Shown here: positions 27,153 through 34,966 of the stretch, piece by piece
Layout: the number at the start of each line of letters is the position of its first letter
Position numbering within the stretch: position 1 is the stretch's first letter
From: Desulfonatronum thiosulfatophilum
GTDB taxonomy: Bacteria > Desulfobacterota > Desulfovibrionia > Desulfovibrionales > Desulfonatronaceae
DNA length: 64,000 nt
Reading direction: 5' to 3'
NCBI RefSeq assembly: GCF_900104215.1
Contig: NZ_FMXO01000011.1
Span: 83,331-147,330, forward strand
Notes under the pieces: model-generated
What the model was told of the DNA's origin: nothing
The model's database searches: none
The model's input: the letters and a program-made list of their open reading frames with translations, nothing else
Program-made: the position numbers and the translations under genes

Positions 27153-27935
27153 TTACACCTTGTTGTTAAAGAATATTTGATCATTTGCAGTAATCAATGC
27201 TGGCTCTGCCAAATAAGTCAAACCTCTAAAACCATTCCAAAATAAATGCTTTAATTCCTTGGTAGTGCTATTCAAAGGCATTTTAAAATCTTTGAATCCA
27301 CGGAATGGTCGGATGCCAAGCTTATCAAGCAGGGCTACTACTTGGTTCATCCAGGGCATGAGCGGCTCGAAATTTCGATCATTTTTTCTGATTTTATCTT
27401 GAAGAATAGAAAGAATGTCGAACCAACTTATAGCCAATAACCTGCCTGACCAAACATCTCTGGCTCCGCTGGCTTTTAATGCTTCACTCGTTTCAGGGGC
27501 GATAAATAAGTGAATTGCTTTCTTACGTTCTTCCTCTGAAAGATATTCTGTCCACTGTCTATGCAATTGATCTTCGCCGCTCAATGGTGAACGCCATTTC
27601 ATTTCAATTAACAACAAAAAATTTTCTTCGCTTGGCCACTTCAAATCTACGACAATGTCCGGTTCAATGGTTCTTCCTGTCAGAATATTTTTCCGAGATT
27701 TCCAAAATGCAATCTCCGCTTTTTCAGGTAAATTGGTAGGTACGTATGGGATTTTGAATTCAGACAACAAAGTACCCCAAAAAATCGCGGATAATTGACT
27801 AGACATTAACTCTAACGGCCCTAAGATCAAGGAGGTGAGTTCATCTTCCTCAGAAACTCTTTCTTTTTTCTCCCTATAACCAAGATATCGTTTGTAGAAA
27901 CTCGACTTTCCCTGATTAATTGCCTGTAGCATCAT
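27153..27935 (-). CDS. PD-(D/E)XK nuclease-like protein
   Basis: About 260 aa. A restriction-endonuclease-like core can be read: an N-terminal acidic helix (EEDELTSLILG), EPDIVVDL with D94, then LLIEMKWRS with E112 and K114 (ExK), followed by DQLHRQW, giving the D...ExK...Q pattern of the PD-(D/E)XK superfamily. The C-terminal half is unknown. AGGAGG lies just upstream of the paired ATGs at 27935 and 27932. It is AT-rich and cotranscribed with an unknown 225-aa protein. Residue numbers count from the TTG at 27938. It could be the nuclease of an uncharacterised defence pair. Confidence in the fold is moderate and rests on motif spacing only. Confidence 0.6.
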   Translation of the reverse strand: MMLQAINQGKSSFYKRYLGYREKKERVSEEDELTSLILGPLELMSSQLSAIFWGTLLSEFKIPYVPTNLPEKAEIAFWKSRKNILTGRTIEPDIVVDLKWPSEENFLLLIEMKWRSPLSGEDQLHRQWTEYLSEEERKKAIHLFIAPETSEALKASGARDVWSGRLLAISWFDILSILQDKIRKNDRNFEPLMPWMNQVVALLDKLGIRPFRGFKDFKMPLNSTTKELKHLFWNGFRGLTYLAEPALITANDQIFFNNKV

Positions 27936-27938
27936 CAA

Positions 27939-28496
27939 GCCTCCTGACTAATTGTTATAGGAATTCATTTTCAATAATTAACCGCTGCACTAAATTATTT
28001 ACATTGTGTAATTATATTTCACAAAAATATACTTCTTTTCTTGTGTTGATGCATCATGCTGTATGAAAAAAATAGTGATCTGATTAATAACAGTCACACC
28101 TCAACCTCCACAACATATTTACCTACAGTATATTTAATATAGCTAACAATTGGCAGTGAATCACACCTACCCCAAACAGTTCTTATACGCTCAAGCTGGC
28201 CGTGTGAAATCCGAGGATTTTGAAAAGGCGCTTCAGGGACTCACCCCATGACAGACACCACTTTCGTGTCAAGGCCTGTCAGATCAGAGTCAGGCTTTTT
28301 GTACTTCAGTGGTGGGGTGCTGCCTGGAGAGTTCTGTAATGGCGGCGACTTCGGAAATGCCGGCAAAAACTGTCTCACCCGGATTTTCCAGCAGCATTGA
28401 GAAAAAAGGAATAGAATAAAAATTCTCGCTTCAGTATTATTGAAGACTTTCATGTATCCTGAGCATTTTCCAATACATTTCCTTATTATAGGAGCA
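27939..28496. other. Gene-poor interval with possible gene remnant
   Basis: 558 bp. The first 200 bp are very AT-rich. A short frame at 28150-28251 and the DNA up to about 28400 are GC-richer than the surroundings and may be leftovers of a gene that once stood here. Nothing intact is seen. Confidence 0.5.
28150..28251 (+). pseudogene. Possible C-terminal gene remnant
   Basis: A short frame ending TGA at 28249-28251 reads like the tail of a protein (NHTYPKQFLYAQAGRV, then KSEDFEKALQGLTP). It has base composition unlike the AT-rich flanks and no sensible start. I cannot name the parent family. Confidence 0.3.
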
Positions 28497-29267
28497 TCAC
28501 GTATTAAAAGAAATACTCTTTTCTCTGATATTTTTCCCCATCTCTTCTATCAGGTAATCACTATTTAATCCGTATTGACTCGAAAAAAAAGGTATCACAA
28601 ATAAAGTTGTATTTGTATTAATTTTTGACCAGTAGTAGCAAACTTTTCTTTCGCTGTCTTTGCTTTTTAAAATTCCATAGTTAATCATCATGTTATATTT
28701 TTCATAACCAGAAAAACATACAAAGAAGTCATTGAAGTATGAAAGTCCTGTCCCGATCACTATTTTTGGTTTATACTCATCTGTCAGTTTGGCGATATTA
28801 GGAAATCTATTCATATAACACCAAGTCTTGTAAATATTTTTATTTTCAAATCCAGTTGTTTCATTTAACTTATACTTTATCCATAATTCTTCACTAGTAT
28901 TATTAAAAGGTATTGGATATAAATTAAGCTTAAATATTTCAGATCCATTTAACCCATCGATTGTTTTTATGTAGTTATTAATATCACCTGTTTCTATCAC
29001 AGAGTATAATTTTGCAATATTCCTTCCGTAAGAGTATCTGAGAGATTCTTTCCAGGGATAATTATTTTCTGGACGATATGTACCTTCGTTGATTTCTTGT
29101 GGGAGTTTTTCAGTGTAATATTCTATTTTTTCAAACTCGGTAGCATCTTTTTTGCTGTACCCCCATTCAATACCACAAAACCAGATTTTTGCTTTTTCTG
29201 GATCTCCACCGTCGCAACCGGAAAGAGAGCAAGACCAATCTTTAAATTTTTCCCGTTGTACGAGCAT
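28497..29267 (-). CDS. Hypothetical protein with N-terminal Cys motif
   Basis: 256 aa, strongly AT-rich. The N terminus has WSCSLSGCDGGDPEKAKIWF followed by CGIEWG. Later come KIVIGTGLSYFNDFF and, near the C terminus, LFVIPFFSSQYGLNSDYL. The arrangement is faintly like the uracil-DNA-glycosylase-like fold (early glycine-rich strand, late PFFSSxxG loop), but catalytic residues cannot be assigned. No signal peptide. AAGGAG lies 8 bases before the ATG. It lies 13 bp downstream of the frameshifted WYL paralogue 3, on the same strand, so it was probably in one operon with it. Confidence 0.65.
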   Translation of the reverse strand: MLVQREKFKDWSCSLSGCDGGDPEKAKIWFCGIEWGYSKKDATEFEKIEYYTEKLPQEINEGTYRPENNYPWKESLRYSYGRNIAKLYSVIETGDINNYIKTIDGLNGSEIFKLNLYPIPFNNTSEELWIKYKLNETTGFENKNIYKTWCYMNRFPNIAKLTDEYKPKIVIGTGLSYFNDFFVCFSGYEKYNMMINYGILKSKDSERKVCYYWSKINTNTTLFVIPFFSSQYGLNSDYLIEEMGKNIREKSISFNT

Positions 29268-29280
29268 AATTGTTACTCCT

Positions 29281-30286
29281 TTACTCTGAGCATAACTTAT
29301 TCATTTTGTTAATTTCAGTTTCTAGTGAAATCTTTAAATCGCTTGGCTCTAACACCTCAGCATCACTGCCCCATGAAATAACCCATCTCGCTATCTCCCA
29401 CAAGCCCGAGGTTCGCATCTCCAGTATTATCGAACCGTCATCCTCCTCCACAATTATTTGTTCCGCCGCCCACCTACGTTCCTTGACGTACCGTGCTTGG
29501 TCTCTAGTAAAACGAATCCTGACCAGCATGGGGTCCTCGGTGGTCACCCCCGAAAGCCAAGGCAAAGTGTTCATCAGTTCAAAGCCCTCCGGGTAATCGA
29601 ATTTCTGTGCCGTGACTGTCAGTTCAATAATCCGCGCCACGGCCAGGGTTATGATTTTACCATGCTTGGGCACTTGTACGTAAGCATACAGTCCGCCCTG
29701 GTGTTCAAAAAAGTGAAGTGGCTCAACCATGAACTTGTTTATCTGGTCTTCCCCATGGGCGTGATATCGTATCACACAGACTTTCTGTTGAAGCATGGCG
29801 TCCAACAAATCTTCAATAATTTCCTCTTTATCTGAGTAGTCCTTGCTGAACTTCTCCGAAGAAACAAACAAGGTCTGAATTTTCCTGAGCTTGTTGAGAG
29901 TTCCTTCAGGAAAACAGGCTTCGAGTTTAGCCATCAATCGCCCCAGGGACCTTTCCATGGCCCGTGCCCTTGATCAACCTTGACTCGCCGATGACCATGC
30001 ACAAGGCCAGCATTTCGGATAGATGCAATTCCATGTCCGGAAGTGAAATATTCGGTAGCTTCTTGAGATACCCCTCCTCGAATTTCCAGCGCTTTTGCCG
30101 TTCCCCCGCAGGCCTGTCGTCGTAAAGAGGAAAGCCAAGCTCCTCTATGGTTTCGATTTGCCTGTAGACGCTCCGGCGGGAAATGCCCAGTTCCTCCATG
30201 AGATCCCCAATGCTCGCCCCTTGTGGGCGAGCAAAGAGGTCCACGGTGCGCAAAATTTGATTGATGCGTCTGCCTCTGCTCATCAC
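29281..30286 (-). pseudogene. HTH-WYL regulator, paralogue 3, broken by one-base frameshift
   Basis: The N-terminal part (29927-30286) carries the winged helix (GDLMEELGISRRSVYRQIETIEELGFPLY). The rest (29281-29958) carries the WYL domain (VEPLHFFEHQGGLYAYV) and C-terminal domain. Aligned with paralogue 1, the frame is restored with no residue gained or lost if one base is removed from the GGCCC run at 29959-29963. So this is a single-base insertion, either a real mutation or a sequencing error. Otherwise the protein is well conserved with paralogue 1, suggesting recent damage. A candidate operator lies at 30317-30334. Confidence 0.85.
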
Positions 30287-30316
30287 ATCCCCATAGATTC
30301 TGATCCAAAAAATTCA

Positions 30317-30334
30317 TGTGCCCGTTTCCGGCAC
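30317..30334. promoter_or_regulatory. Candidate WYL operator (site 2)
   Basis: TGTGCCCGTTTCCGGCAC, 31 bp upstream of the paralogue 3 start. It is partly palindromic (TGTGCC-N7-GGCACA) and shares 15 of 18 bases with 20179-20196. Confidence 0.5.
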
Positions 30335-30436
30335 ACATGTCACATATTCTCGGCCTCAATTGAAGGCAAACTATCCGATTGAGCGGCTGGCGCAAACCCC
30401 TTGCTCAGGGGAAAACGGATATCAATGGGGTCACAC

Positions 30437-30808
30437 ATGAAGAAGCTATATGGGACAATTCGTCCTTCAAGGGTCATTTTTCTCAAATACTACATGCTGG
30501 GTATGGCTTGTCTTGCTCTGTATGGCATAGGCATATTTCTCTTATTATTTCTAGAATTTTTGCGCTGCTACGAGCGGTACTCCATAAACGATGAAAACAT
30601 GGTCATTGAAAAGGGAATATTATCCAAAAAAAGACAAGCCTTCAAAATAGCAGATATAAAATCTGTCCACATTGAACAAAACTGGATCGAAAGGTTACTC
30701 CGGGTCGGAGCATTGTGGATTTCTATAGGAAATGCATCTGGACATCAAATCGTCCTAAAAGGCATTCGCAACCCCGTGTTCGTTTATGATCAACTCAGCA
30801 AACAGTAA
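30437..30808 (+). CDS. PH-domain (bPH2/YdbS-like) membrane protein
   Basis: 123 aa from ATG 30437 (an in-frame ATG at 30425 is possible; neither has a strong ribosome site). One hydrophobic segment (YYMLGMACLALYGIGIFLLLFLEFL) is followed by a cytoplasmic bacterial PH domain of the bPH2 type: YSINDENMVIEKGILSKKRQAF, then IKSVHIEQNWIERLLRVGALWIS and GIRNPVFVYDQL. Proteins of this type are membrane-bound scaffolds of unknown ligand. First of three short genes in a row (30437-31413) with close spacing. Confidence 0.75.
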   Translation: MKKLYGTIRPSRVIFLKYYMLGMACLALYGIGIFLLLFLEFLRCYERYSINDENMVIEKGILSKKRQAFKIADIKSVHIEQNWIERLLRVGALWISIGNASGHQIVLKGIRNPVFVYDQLSKQ

Positions 30809-30822
30809 AAATGGAGGATATC

Positions 30823-31032
30823 ATGGCCTATCAAGAATCAACAGGGTTTTGTAAAATTTGCAATAAGCAGTCGATGCTGAGAAGAAAAGGAATAAATCAT
30901 GTGTTTCATTTCGTCATGTCTATTATTACTCTTGGTCTCTGGGTTCTAGTTTGGATAGCTTCAGCAATTCGAATTGGAGGATGGCGTTGTACGCAGTGTG
31001 GCAGCAAGGTTTTTAGAGATTTATTGAAATAA
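30823..31032 (+). CDS. Small zinc-ribbon membrane protein
   Basis: 69 aa starting at ATG 30823 behind GGAGG. It has FCKICNK at the N terminus and RCTQCGSK near the C terminus, two CxxC pairs that would form one zinc ribbon. They are split by a hydrophobic segment (FVMSIITLGLWVLVWIASAI) long enough to cross the membrane. Since both CxxC pairs lie on opposite sides of this segment, either it forms a hairpin or the segment is buried. Downstream of the PH-domain gene by 14 bp. Function unknown. Confidence 0.65.
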   Translation: MAYQESTGFCKICNKQSMLRRKGINHVFHFVMSIITLGLWVLVWIASAIRIGGWRCTQCGSKVFRDLLK

Positions 31033-31044
31033 ATGGAGGATGAG

Positions 31045-31413
31045 ATGAAATCATTAAAGTTATTAGCATTGACATTTTTAATTACCACAAATGCTTATTC
31101 TGGTTATTATGATGGAACATATGAATATGTTCATTATCATGAAATTTGTTCTGGGATAATGGAAGTTTCAACCTTTAACGACACTGCACATGTGACTCTC
31201 AACACTGTTTGTGGAGAATTTGCAAGAACATGCGATTTTGAAGAATCTATGAATTTCCATGGAAACACATTGATTCATTCTGGAGATGATTTTCAATTCA
31301 ATATAGTCTTCCATGGAGATGCTTCGACACTGATATTCAGTCGTGGCAATGAGATGGATTTTGGATATTGCGGCATGAATGCCTATATGCATGGCCTATA
31401 TCGAAAAAAATAA
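31045..31413 (+). CDS. Small secreted protein
   Basis: 122 aa from ATG 31045 with GGAGG 7 bases upstream. Clear signal peptide: MKSLKLLALTFLITTNAYS, with cleavage likely after AYS. The mature part is beta-rich with four cysteines (HEICSG, TVCGEF, RTCDFE, GYCGMN) that could form two disulfides in the periplasm. No family recognised. It follows the zinc-ribbon membrane gene by 12 bp, so the PH-domain, ribbon and secreted proteins may form one envelope-related unit. Confidence 0.65.
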   Translation: MKSLKLLALTFLITTNAYSGYYDGTYEYVHYHEICSGIMEVSTFNDTAHVTLNTVCGEFARTCDFEESMNFHGNTLIHSGDDFQFNIVFHGDASTLIFSRGNEMDFGYCGMNAYMHGLYRKK

Positions 31414-31473
31414 TTTTCCACCGGAAGAGTCTTTGAGCATAACTTTGCGTCTGGGGAACAAACAGGAGGAGAT

Positions 31474-31926
31474 ATGGCTGAAGATAATACCCATGGCTCA
31501 TGTATGCCTTCAGAAACATTAGAAAAACACAAACAAGTGCTGAAATGGGAAGTGCTGGCTCATATCAACCGCGGCCCGATGGCGAGTTATGAGAAGTTAC
31601 ACCGGGCGCGTTTTGGCAATGGTTGGCTGGTAAAATACGAGTTCGTTGGAGGTAGAGCCAAGTCAGGCTGTTTCCTGGTTTACGTGGATGATCCACGGAA
31701 CGAATGGGTGCGTGGAGAGGAAAAACTCAAATCCAACATCATCAATTATCAACATTTTCCGAGTCAGTTTTTGGTAATTCGTCAATTCGAGGCCCATCCT
31801 GGAAGTTTTCTCACAGTGGCTGCCGGAACCAGACAAATGTTCTGGACTCAATTGCTGTTTGTTCCAGCCGTTGATGAGGAACAGCAAGATATTGCACTGG
31901 GGATTGAACATGACCAAAATGCTTGA
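31474..31926 (+). CDS. Hypothetical protein
   Basis: 150 aa, no recognised family. AGGAGG precedes the ATG at 31474. The sequence is soluble-looking, with a beta-rich middle (GWLVKYEFVGGRAKSGCFLVYVDD) and a hydrophobic C-terminal strand (TRQMFWTQLLFVPAVDEE). No signal peptide. Its last 17 bases overlap the next gene, implying translational coupling. The region resembles accessory DNA in base composition. Confidence 0.6.
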   Translation: MAEDNTHGSCMPSETLEKHKQVLKWEVLAHINRGPMASYEKLHRARFGNGWLVKYEFVGGRAKSGCFLVYVDDPRNEWVRGEEKLKSNIINYQHFPSQFLVIRQFEAHPGSFLTVAAGTRQMFWTQLLFVPAVDEEQQDIALGIEHDQNA

Positions 31927-32260
31927 TGGACATGAACTTCTCTTTTCCGCCGACGTGCTCTGTTTGTGCACAATCGTGCTTCACTTCCAAGGATCGTCAG
32001 AGTTGACCGCCGGTTGCTTTTTGATCGACAGTGCCGCAGGTGTTGTGCGGGTGGATGCCCGGTGGAAAAACTTGGATAACAGTTCTCCTTTGCTGGTGAT
32101 CAAGCCGGGTTTTCTTTTGCGGATCACAGGGAAGAGAATCGTGTTCTTCCTGGAACATGACCCGCCCTTTCTCGGTTTGATTGAACCCAAGTGCGAAACC
32201 CTTCAGCCGAGCTTAAAGGATATACCGTGGCGAGTAAAAATGAACACTGGCCTTGATTAA
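31910..32260 (+). CDS. Hypothetical protein
   Basis: 116 aa from ATG 31910, overlapping the previous gene. Beta-rich, with no membrane segment that would hold. A repeated pattern of short strands is seen (CTIVLHFQGSS, TAGCFLIDSAAGVVRVDARW, PGFLLRITGKRIVFFLEHDPP). I cannot name a family. It ends 171 bp before the FtsZ-like gene, a gap without a recognised promoter. Confidence 0.55.
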   Translation: MTKMLDGHELLFSADVLCLCTIVLHFQGSSELTAGCFLIDSAAGVVRVDARWKNLDNSSPLLVIKPGFLLRITGKRIVFFLEHDPPFLGLIEPKCETLQPSLKDIPWRVKMNTGLD

Positions 32261-32431
32261 AAGATTCACTTGAGCGAGTGCTTTACTTGGATTACGACAG
32301 ATGGAGAGTCCGAAGAGCAACAAGATGTCCACAAACCATACCTTCCTCTGAATTGACCAGTCCACTTAAAGAGCCTGTTCGTTTACAAATGCGGCAAAAC
32401 CGAATCGAGTGTAACAAAAGCCCCACGTCTC

Positions 32432-33187
32432 ATGGAAAAATATAATAACGCGACTGAAAGCGACGGCTCTTTGTTTTCATTCTGGATCGCCCCTGGTGAT
32501 GAAGAGGCAAAAGTGCTTCTCCAGGGCTTCGAAGGAATGTTCAATCAGGTTCTGAAGCAATATGATATCTTTTTGGCTGAACGTGTTGAGGACCTGAACG
32601 AGCAAACGATTTCAATGGACTTTAGGGTCTTCGGATCGCCTGAAGAGATGGCTGCAATTACTTCAGGAGATAATTTTCCTGATTTTCAGTGTACCGTAAA
32701 AAGTGATGCTTGCCATTCAAACAAATGTGAAGTGGATTTGGCTTACAAATCCCTACTTACTGGCACTGAACATCAAACAATTATTATTCAAGAAAAAAAT
32801 AGTCTTATCTATATATTAGAAGACTTAATATCTTCTATTATTTTTCCAGGTCTCATCGGTTTTGATTATGCTGACTTCTCTAGAATGCTTTCAAATTCAT
32901 CAAATATAATCGCGCACTGCACATTTGCTGACGACTATAATCAAGATAGAAAACTTTTTGAATCAAATAAAGATGATAAGCACAATATTGTCGTGCTATT
33001 TTCTTTTTCAAACAGAAACACCAACATTTCTATTGAAAAGGTATCTCATTGGAGTACATTAAATTGTGATGAGCATTTTTTCGAAATAGTGTTCTACTCG
33101 TGTATTTTGAGGAACAGAGGGCATGAGCCAGATAGAAGGTCAATTTTCATAGGTAGAGATATTGGAGGAAACGATGGACATCTGTAA
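32432..33187 (+). CDS. FtsZ C-terminal-domain-like protein without GTPase domain
   Basis: 251 aa, AT-rich. The middle reads LEDLISSIIFPGLIGFDYAD, then FSRMLSNSSNIIAHCTF, closely echoing the FtsZ signature around PGLxNxDFADV at the start of its second (C-terminal) domain. Later, NIVVLFSFSNRNTNISIEKV corresponds to the GVLVNIT...DLTLxE strand-helix of FtsZ. The N-terminal about 110 residues show no GGGTGTG tubulin loop, so it should not bind GTP by itself. The ATG at 32432 lacks a good ribosome site. It overlaps the next gene by 14 bp. Membership of the tubulin superfamily is inferred from these two blocks only. Confidence 0.5.
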   Translation: MEKYNNATESDGSLFSFWIAPGDEEAKVLLQGFEGMFNQVLKQYDIFLAERVEDLNEQTISMDFRVFGSPEEMAAITSGDNFPDFQCTVKSDACHSNKCEVDLAYKSLLTGTEHQTIIIQEKNSLIYILEDLISSIIFPGLIGFDYADFSRMLSNSSNIIAHCTFADDYNQDRKLFESNKDDKHNIVVLFSFSNRNTNISIEKVSHWSTLNCDEHFFEIVFYSCILRNRGHEPDRRSIFIGRDIGGNDGHL

Positions 33188-33914
33188 AGAAGCGATAAGA
33201 CAAATACTGCTTCCTTTGAAGGAAACTGAAGAAGGTCGTGGAAGTAAAGTTGAAGAGGATCATGAAACGGGCATGATTCGAATCGCTCCAGATTATCTTA
33301 GGATTTTGCAAGATAATTTTAATCCCGAGGCATACCATGAGGCAGGGGAGGAATATCTTGGACGATATTTGCCTATGCAGAGCCCAGGAACCATTGAACT
33401 TTATGGATCGCAGCTCAGTAAATTCTTTTGGTTTATCGTGGGCCAACTGCAAAGCACAGGGCACTCTTTCTGGAAAAGCGACTTGGAGGGTTTGGCTCAT
33501 CTGACTGTCTATAAAACCTGGTTCCATGAGCATTTCCATCTCTTTAGCGACATACAGTCTCATCTTATACAATCTTCCTCTGGATCCAGGTCACGCATTT
33601 TGGAAGAAGCCCTGGCCACGGCATATTCATACAGGCAGATAATGAGAGAAAGAGGCAAATGGCAGACGGTAATCGGACGTATCCATGCCAGCATATTTTC
33701 CCCGTTTTTGCGTATTGCTGTTGATTATCGCTCGCCGGGATATCGAGACTGGTCGCGTTACGATGACGATGTCAGCTTTACTAACGGCCTGGTTATTCAT
33801 TTTGCTCCGGTCCGTGCCTCGTGGCTTGAATCGAATGGGGTGCCTGTCGGCGAAATGCTGGTGGCACAGTTGGAAACGATATTTGCGGTGCGAAAGCGTG
33901 AAGTTCTAATTTAA
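33174..33914 (+). CDS. Putative zinc metallopeptidase-like protein (HExxH)
   Basis: 246 aa from ATG 33174 with GGAGG 5 bases upstream, overlapping the FtsZ-like gene by 14 bp. The centre has KTWFHEHFHLFSD, an HExxH zinc motif (HEHFH). About 30 residues later RILEEALATAY gives an EExxA helix that could supply the third ligand, as in gluzincins. No signal peptide, so it would act in the cytosol. Coupling to the FtsZ-like gene suggests the two act together. Not matched to a named family. Confidence 0.55.
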   Translation: MDICKEAIRQILLPLKETEEGRGSKVEEDHETGMIRIAPDYLRILQDNFNPEAYHEAGEEYLGRYLPMQSPGTIELYGSQLSKFFWFIVGQLQSTGHSFWKSDLEGLAHLTVYKTWFHEHFHLFSDIQSHLIQSSSGSRSRILEEALATAYSYRQIMRERGKWQTVIGRIHASIFSPFLRIAVDYRSPGYRDWSRYDDDVSFTNGLVIHFAPVRASWLESNGVPVGEMLVAQLETIFAVRKREVLI

Positions 33915-33945
33915 TGTCAAGCATATGACCACAAGGATTATTAAA

Positions 33946-34326
33946 ATGAATGTAACTGAAGTGAGAAATGTTTTTGAAGAGGAGTTCAAAAATTTACAGC
34001 ATAAGTTCGTAATATTTGATCTAACGATTCCAGAAGCTGAGATTTCTCAAGATGAATATATTTGGAAACCTGGAGTTTACATTTATTGGCACACTGAACG
34101 TGGTATCATAAAAGTTGGCAGGCACTTTACAAACTCAAGAAAGAGAGCACTTGAGCATATCAAACATAATACAGGCGGAACAATGGCATCTTTAAGAGAT
34201 GACTCAAAATCTAGACTTTTGTTATTTAATATAAAAAACTTAAATGACATCCATTGGGTAGCAGCTCTTGAAGTATACCTTGAAAAGAAAATTGCACCTG
34301 AAATACGATCTGGAAGATTAGGGTGA
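33946..34326 (+). CDS. GIY-YIG nuclease-like protein
   Basis: 126 aa from ATG 33946 (AAGGA upstream; an ATG at 33925 is possible). The core PGVYIYWHTERGIIKVGRHF, followed by TNSRKRALEH, fits GIY-YIG: GVY and a YIYW variant on the first two strands, then KVGR with the catalytic-type Arg nearby. A late Glu in ALEVYLEKKI could be the metal ligand. It is a minimal domain with no DNA-binding extension. Last intact gene of the AT-rich run; a decayed hen1 follows. Confidence 0.6.
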   Translation: MNVTEVRNVFEEEFKNLQHKFVIFDLTIPEAEISQDEYIWKPGVYIYWHTERGIIKVGRHFTNSRKRALEHIKHNTGGTMASLRDDSKSRLLLFNIKNLNDIHWVAALEVYLEKKIAPEIRSGRLG

Positions 34327-34356
34327 TTACATGCGAAAAATTTGCTAACCACTTCC

Positions 34357-34755
34357 ATGCTTCTGACCCTCACCACTACCCACACTCCCGCCACGGACCT
34401 CGGCTTCCTTCTGGCCAAGCACCCCCAGCGGTTCCAATCGTTTCCGCTACCCTTTGGCTAGGCGCATGTCTTTTACCCGGTTGCCCGTGAGGATCGGTGT
34501 TTTTCGGCTTTGTTGCTGGACATCGACCCTGTGGGCTTGGTGCGGGGGCGTCCGGAGGCTGGTGATGGCGGATTGTTTGGGCAGTATTCACGGACCGGCC
34601 CTATGTGGCGTCTTCCTTGATGAGCGTGGCCTTGGCGCGAGTCTTTGGTTCCGCCCTCAAGGGGACGTGGGGATCGTCCTGATTTGGCCCGGAAGGCTTT
34701 ACCGCTGGAGGCCGAAATTTCCGTGCTGCCGTGCCGGGACGGAGAGCCGACATGC
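34357..34755 (+). pseudogene. hen1: Decayed hen1 (3' terminal RNA ribose 2'-O-methyltransferase), N-terminal part
   Basis: The translation starts MLLTLTTTHTPATDLGFLL, then AKHPQRFQSFPLPFG, followed by an in-frame TAG (34459-34461) and AHVFYP...LLLDIDPVGLVRGR. This is the N-terminal domain of bacterial Hen1, which methylates repaired RNA ends together with Pnkp. After QYS (about 34588) the frame shifts by one base to TDRPYVASSLMSVALARVFG, then shifts back near 34658 to RGDRPDLARKALPLEAEISV with LPCRDGEP. The methyltransferase domain is gone. No pnkp gene is nearby. Confidence 0.85.
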
Positions 34756-34921
34756 GGGTGGACTTCAAAAAAAAATCGAGCTGAACATACATACATGCGC
34801 TTCATTCTCGGAGCGCTGTCATATGTACTTTCCGAATGAAGATTTAGGTGAGGATGATGAGGAGCAAGGCGCGAAAAGGTTGTACAGAGGTTGTACAAAG
34901 CGGCATTTTGGAGATTTGGGC

Positions 34922-34955
34922 AAAAAAAAGGGGTTACGATTTTACTCGTAAACCC
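34922..34955 (-). terminator. Terminator downstream of tRNA-Arg
   Basis: On the minus strand GGGTTTACGA and TCGTAACCC form a stem with one bulge, followed by eight T. T-rich sequence also follows on the plus side, so it may work in both directions. Confidence 0.8.
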
Positions 34956-34966
34956 TTGTTTTTTTT

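Noticed and set aside
28241..28453. 70-aa minus-strand frame
   Set aside because: No ribosome site and no recognisable sequence; it lies across a probable gene remnant.
34454..34951. 165-aa and other long frames over the hen1 remnant
   Set aside because: They are out-of-frame readings; the Hen1 similarity lies in other frames.
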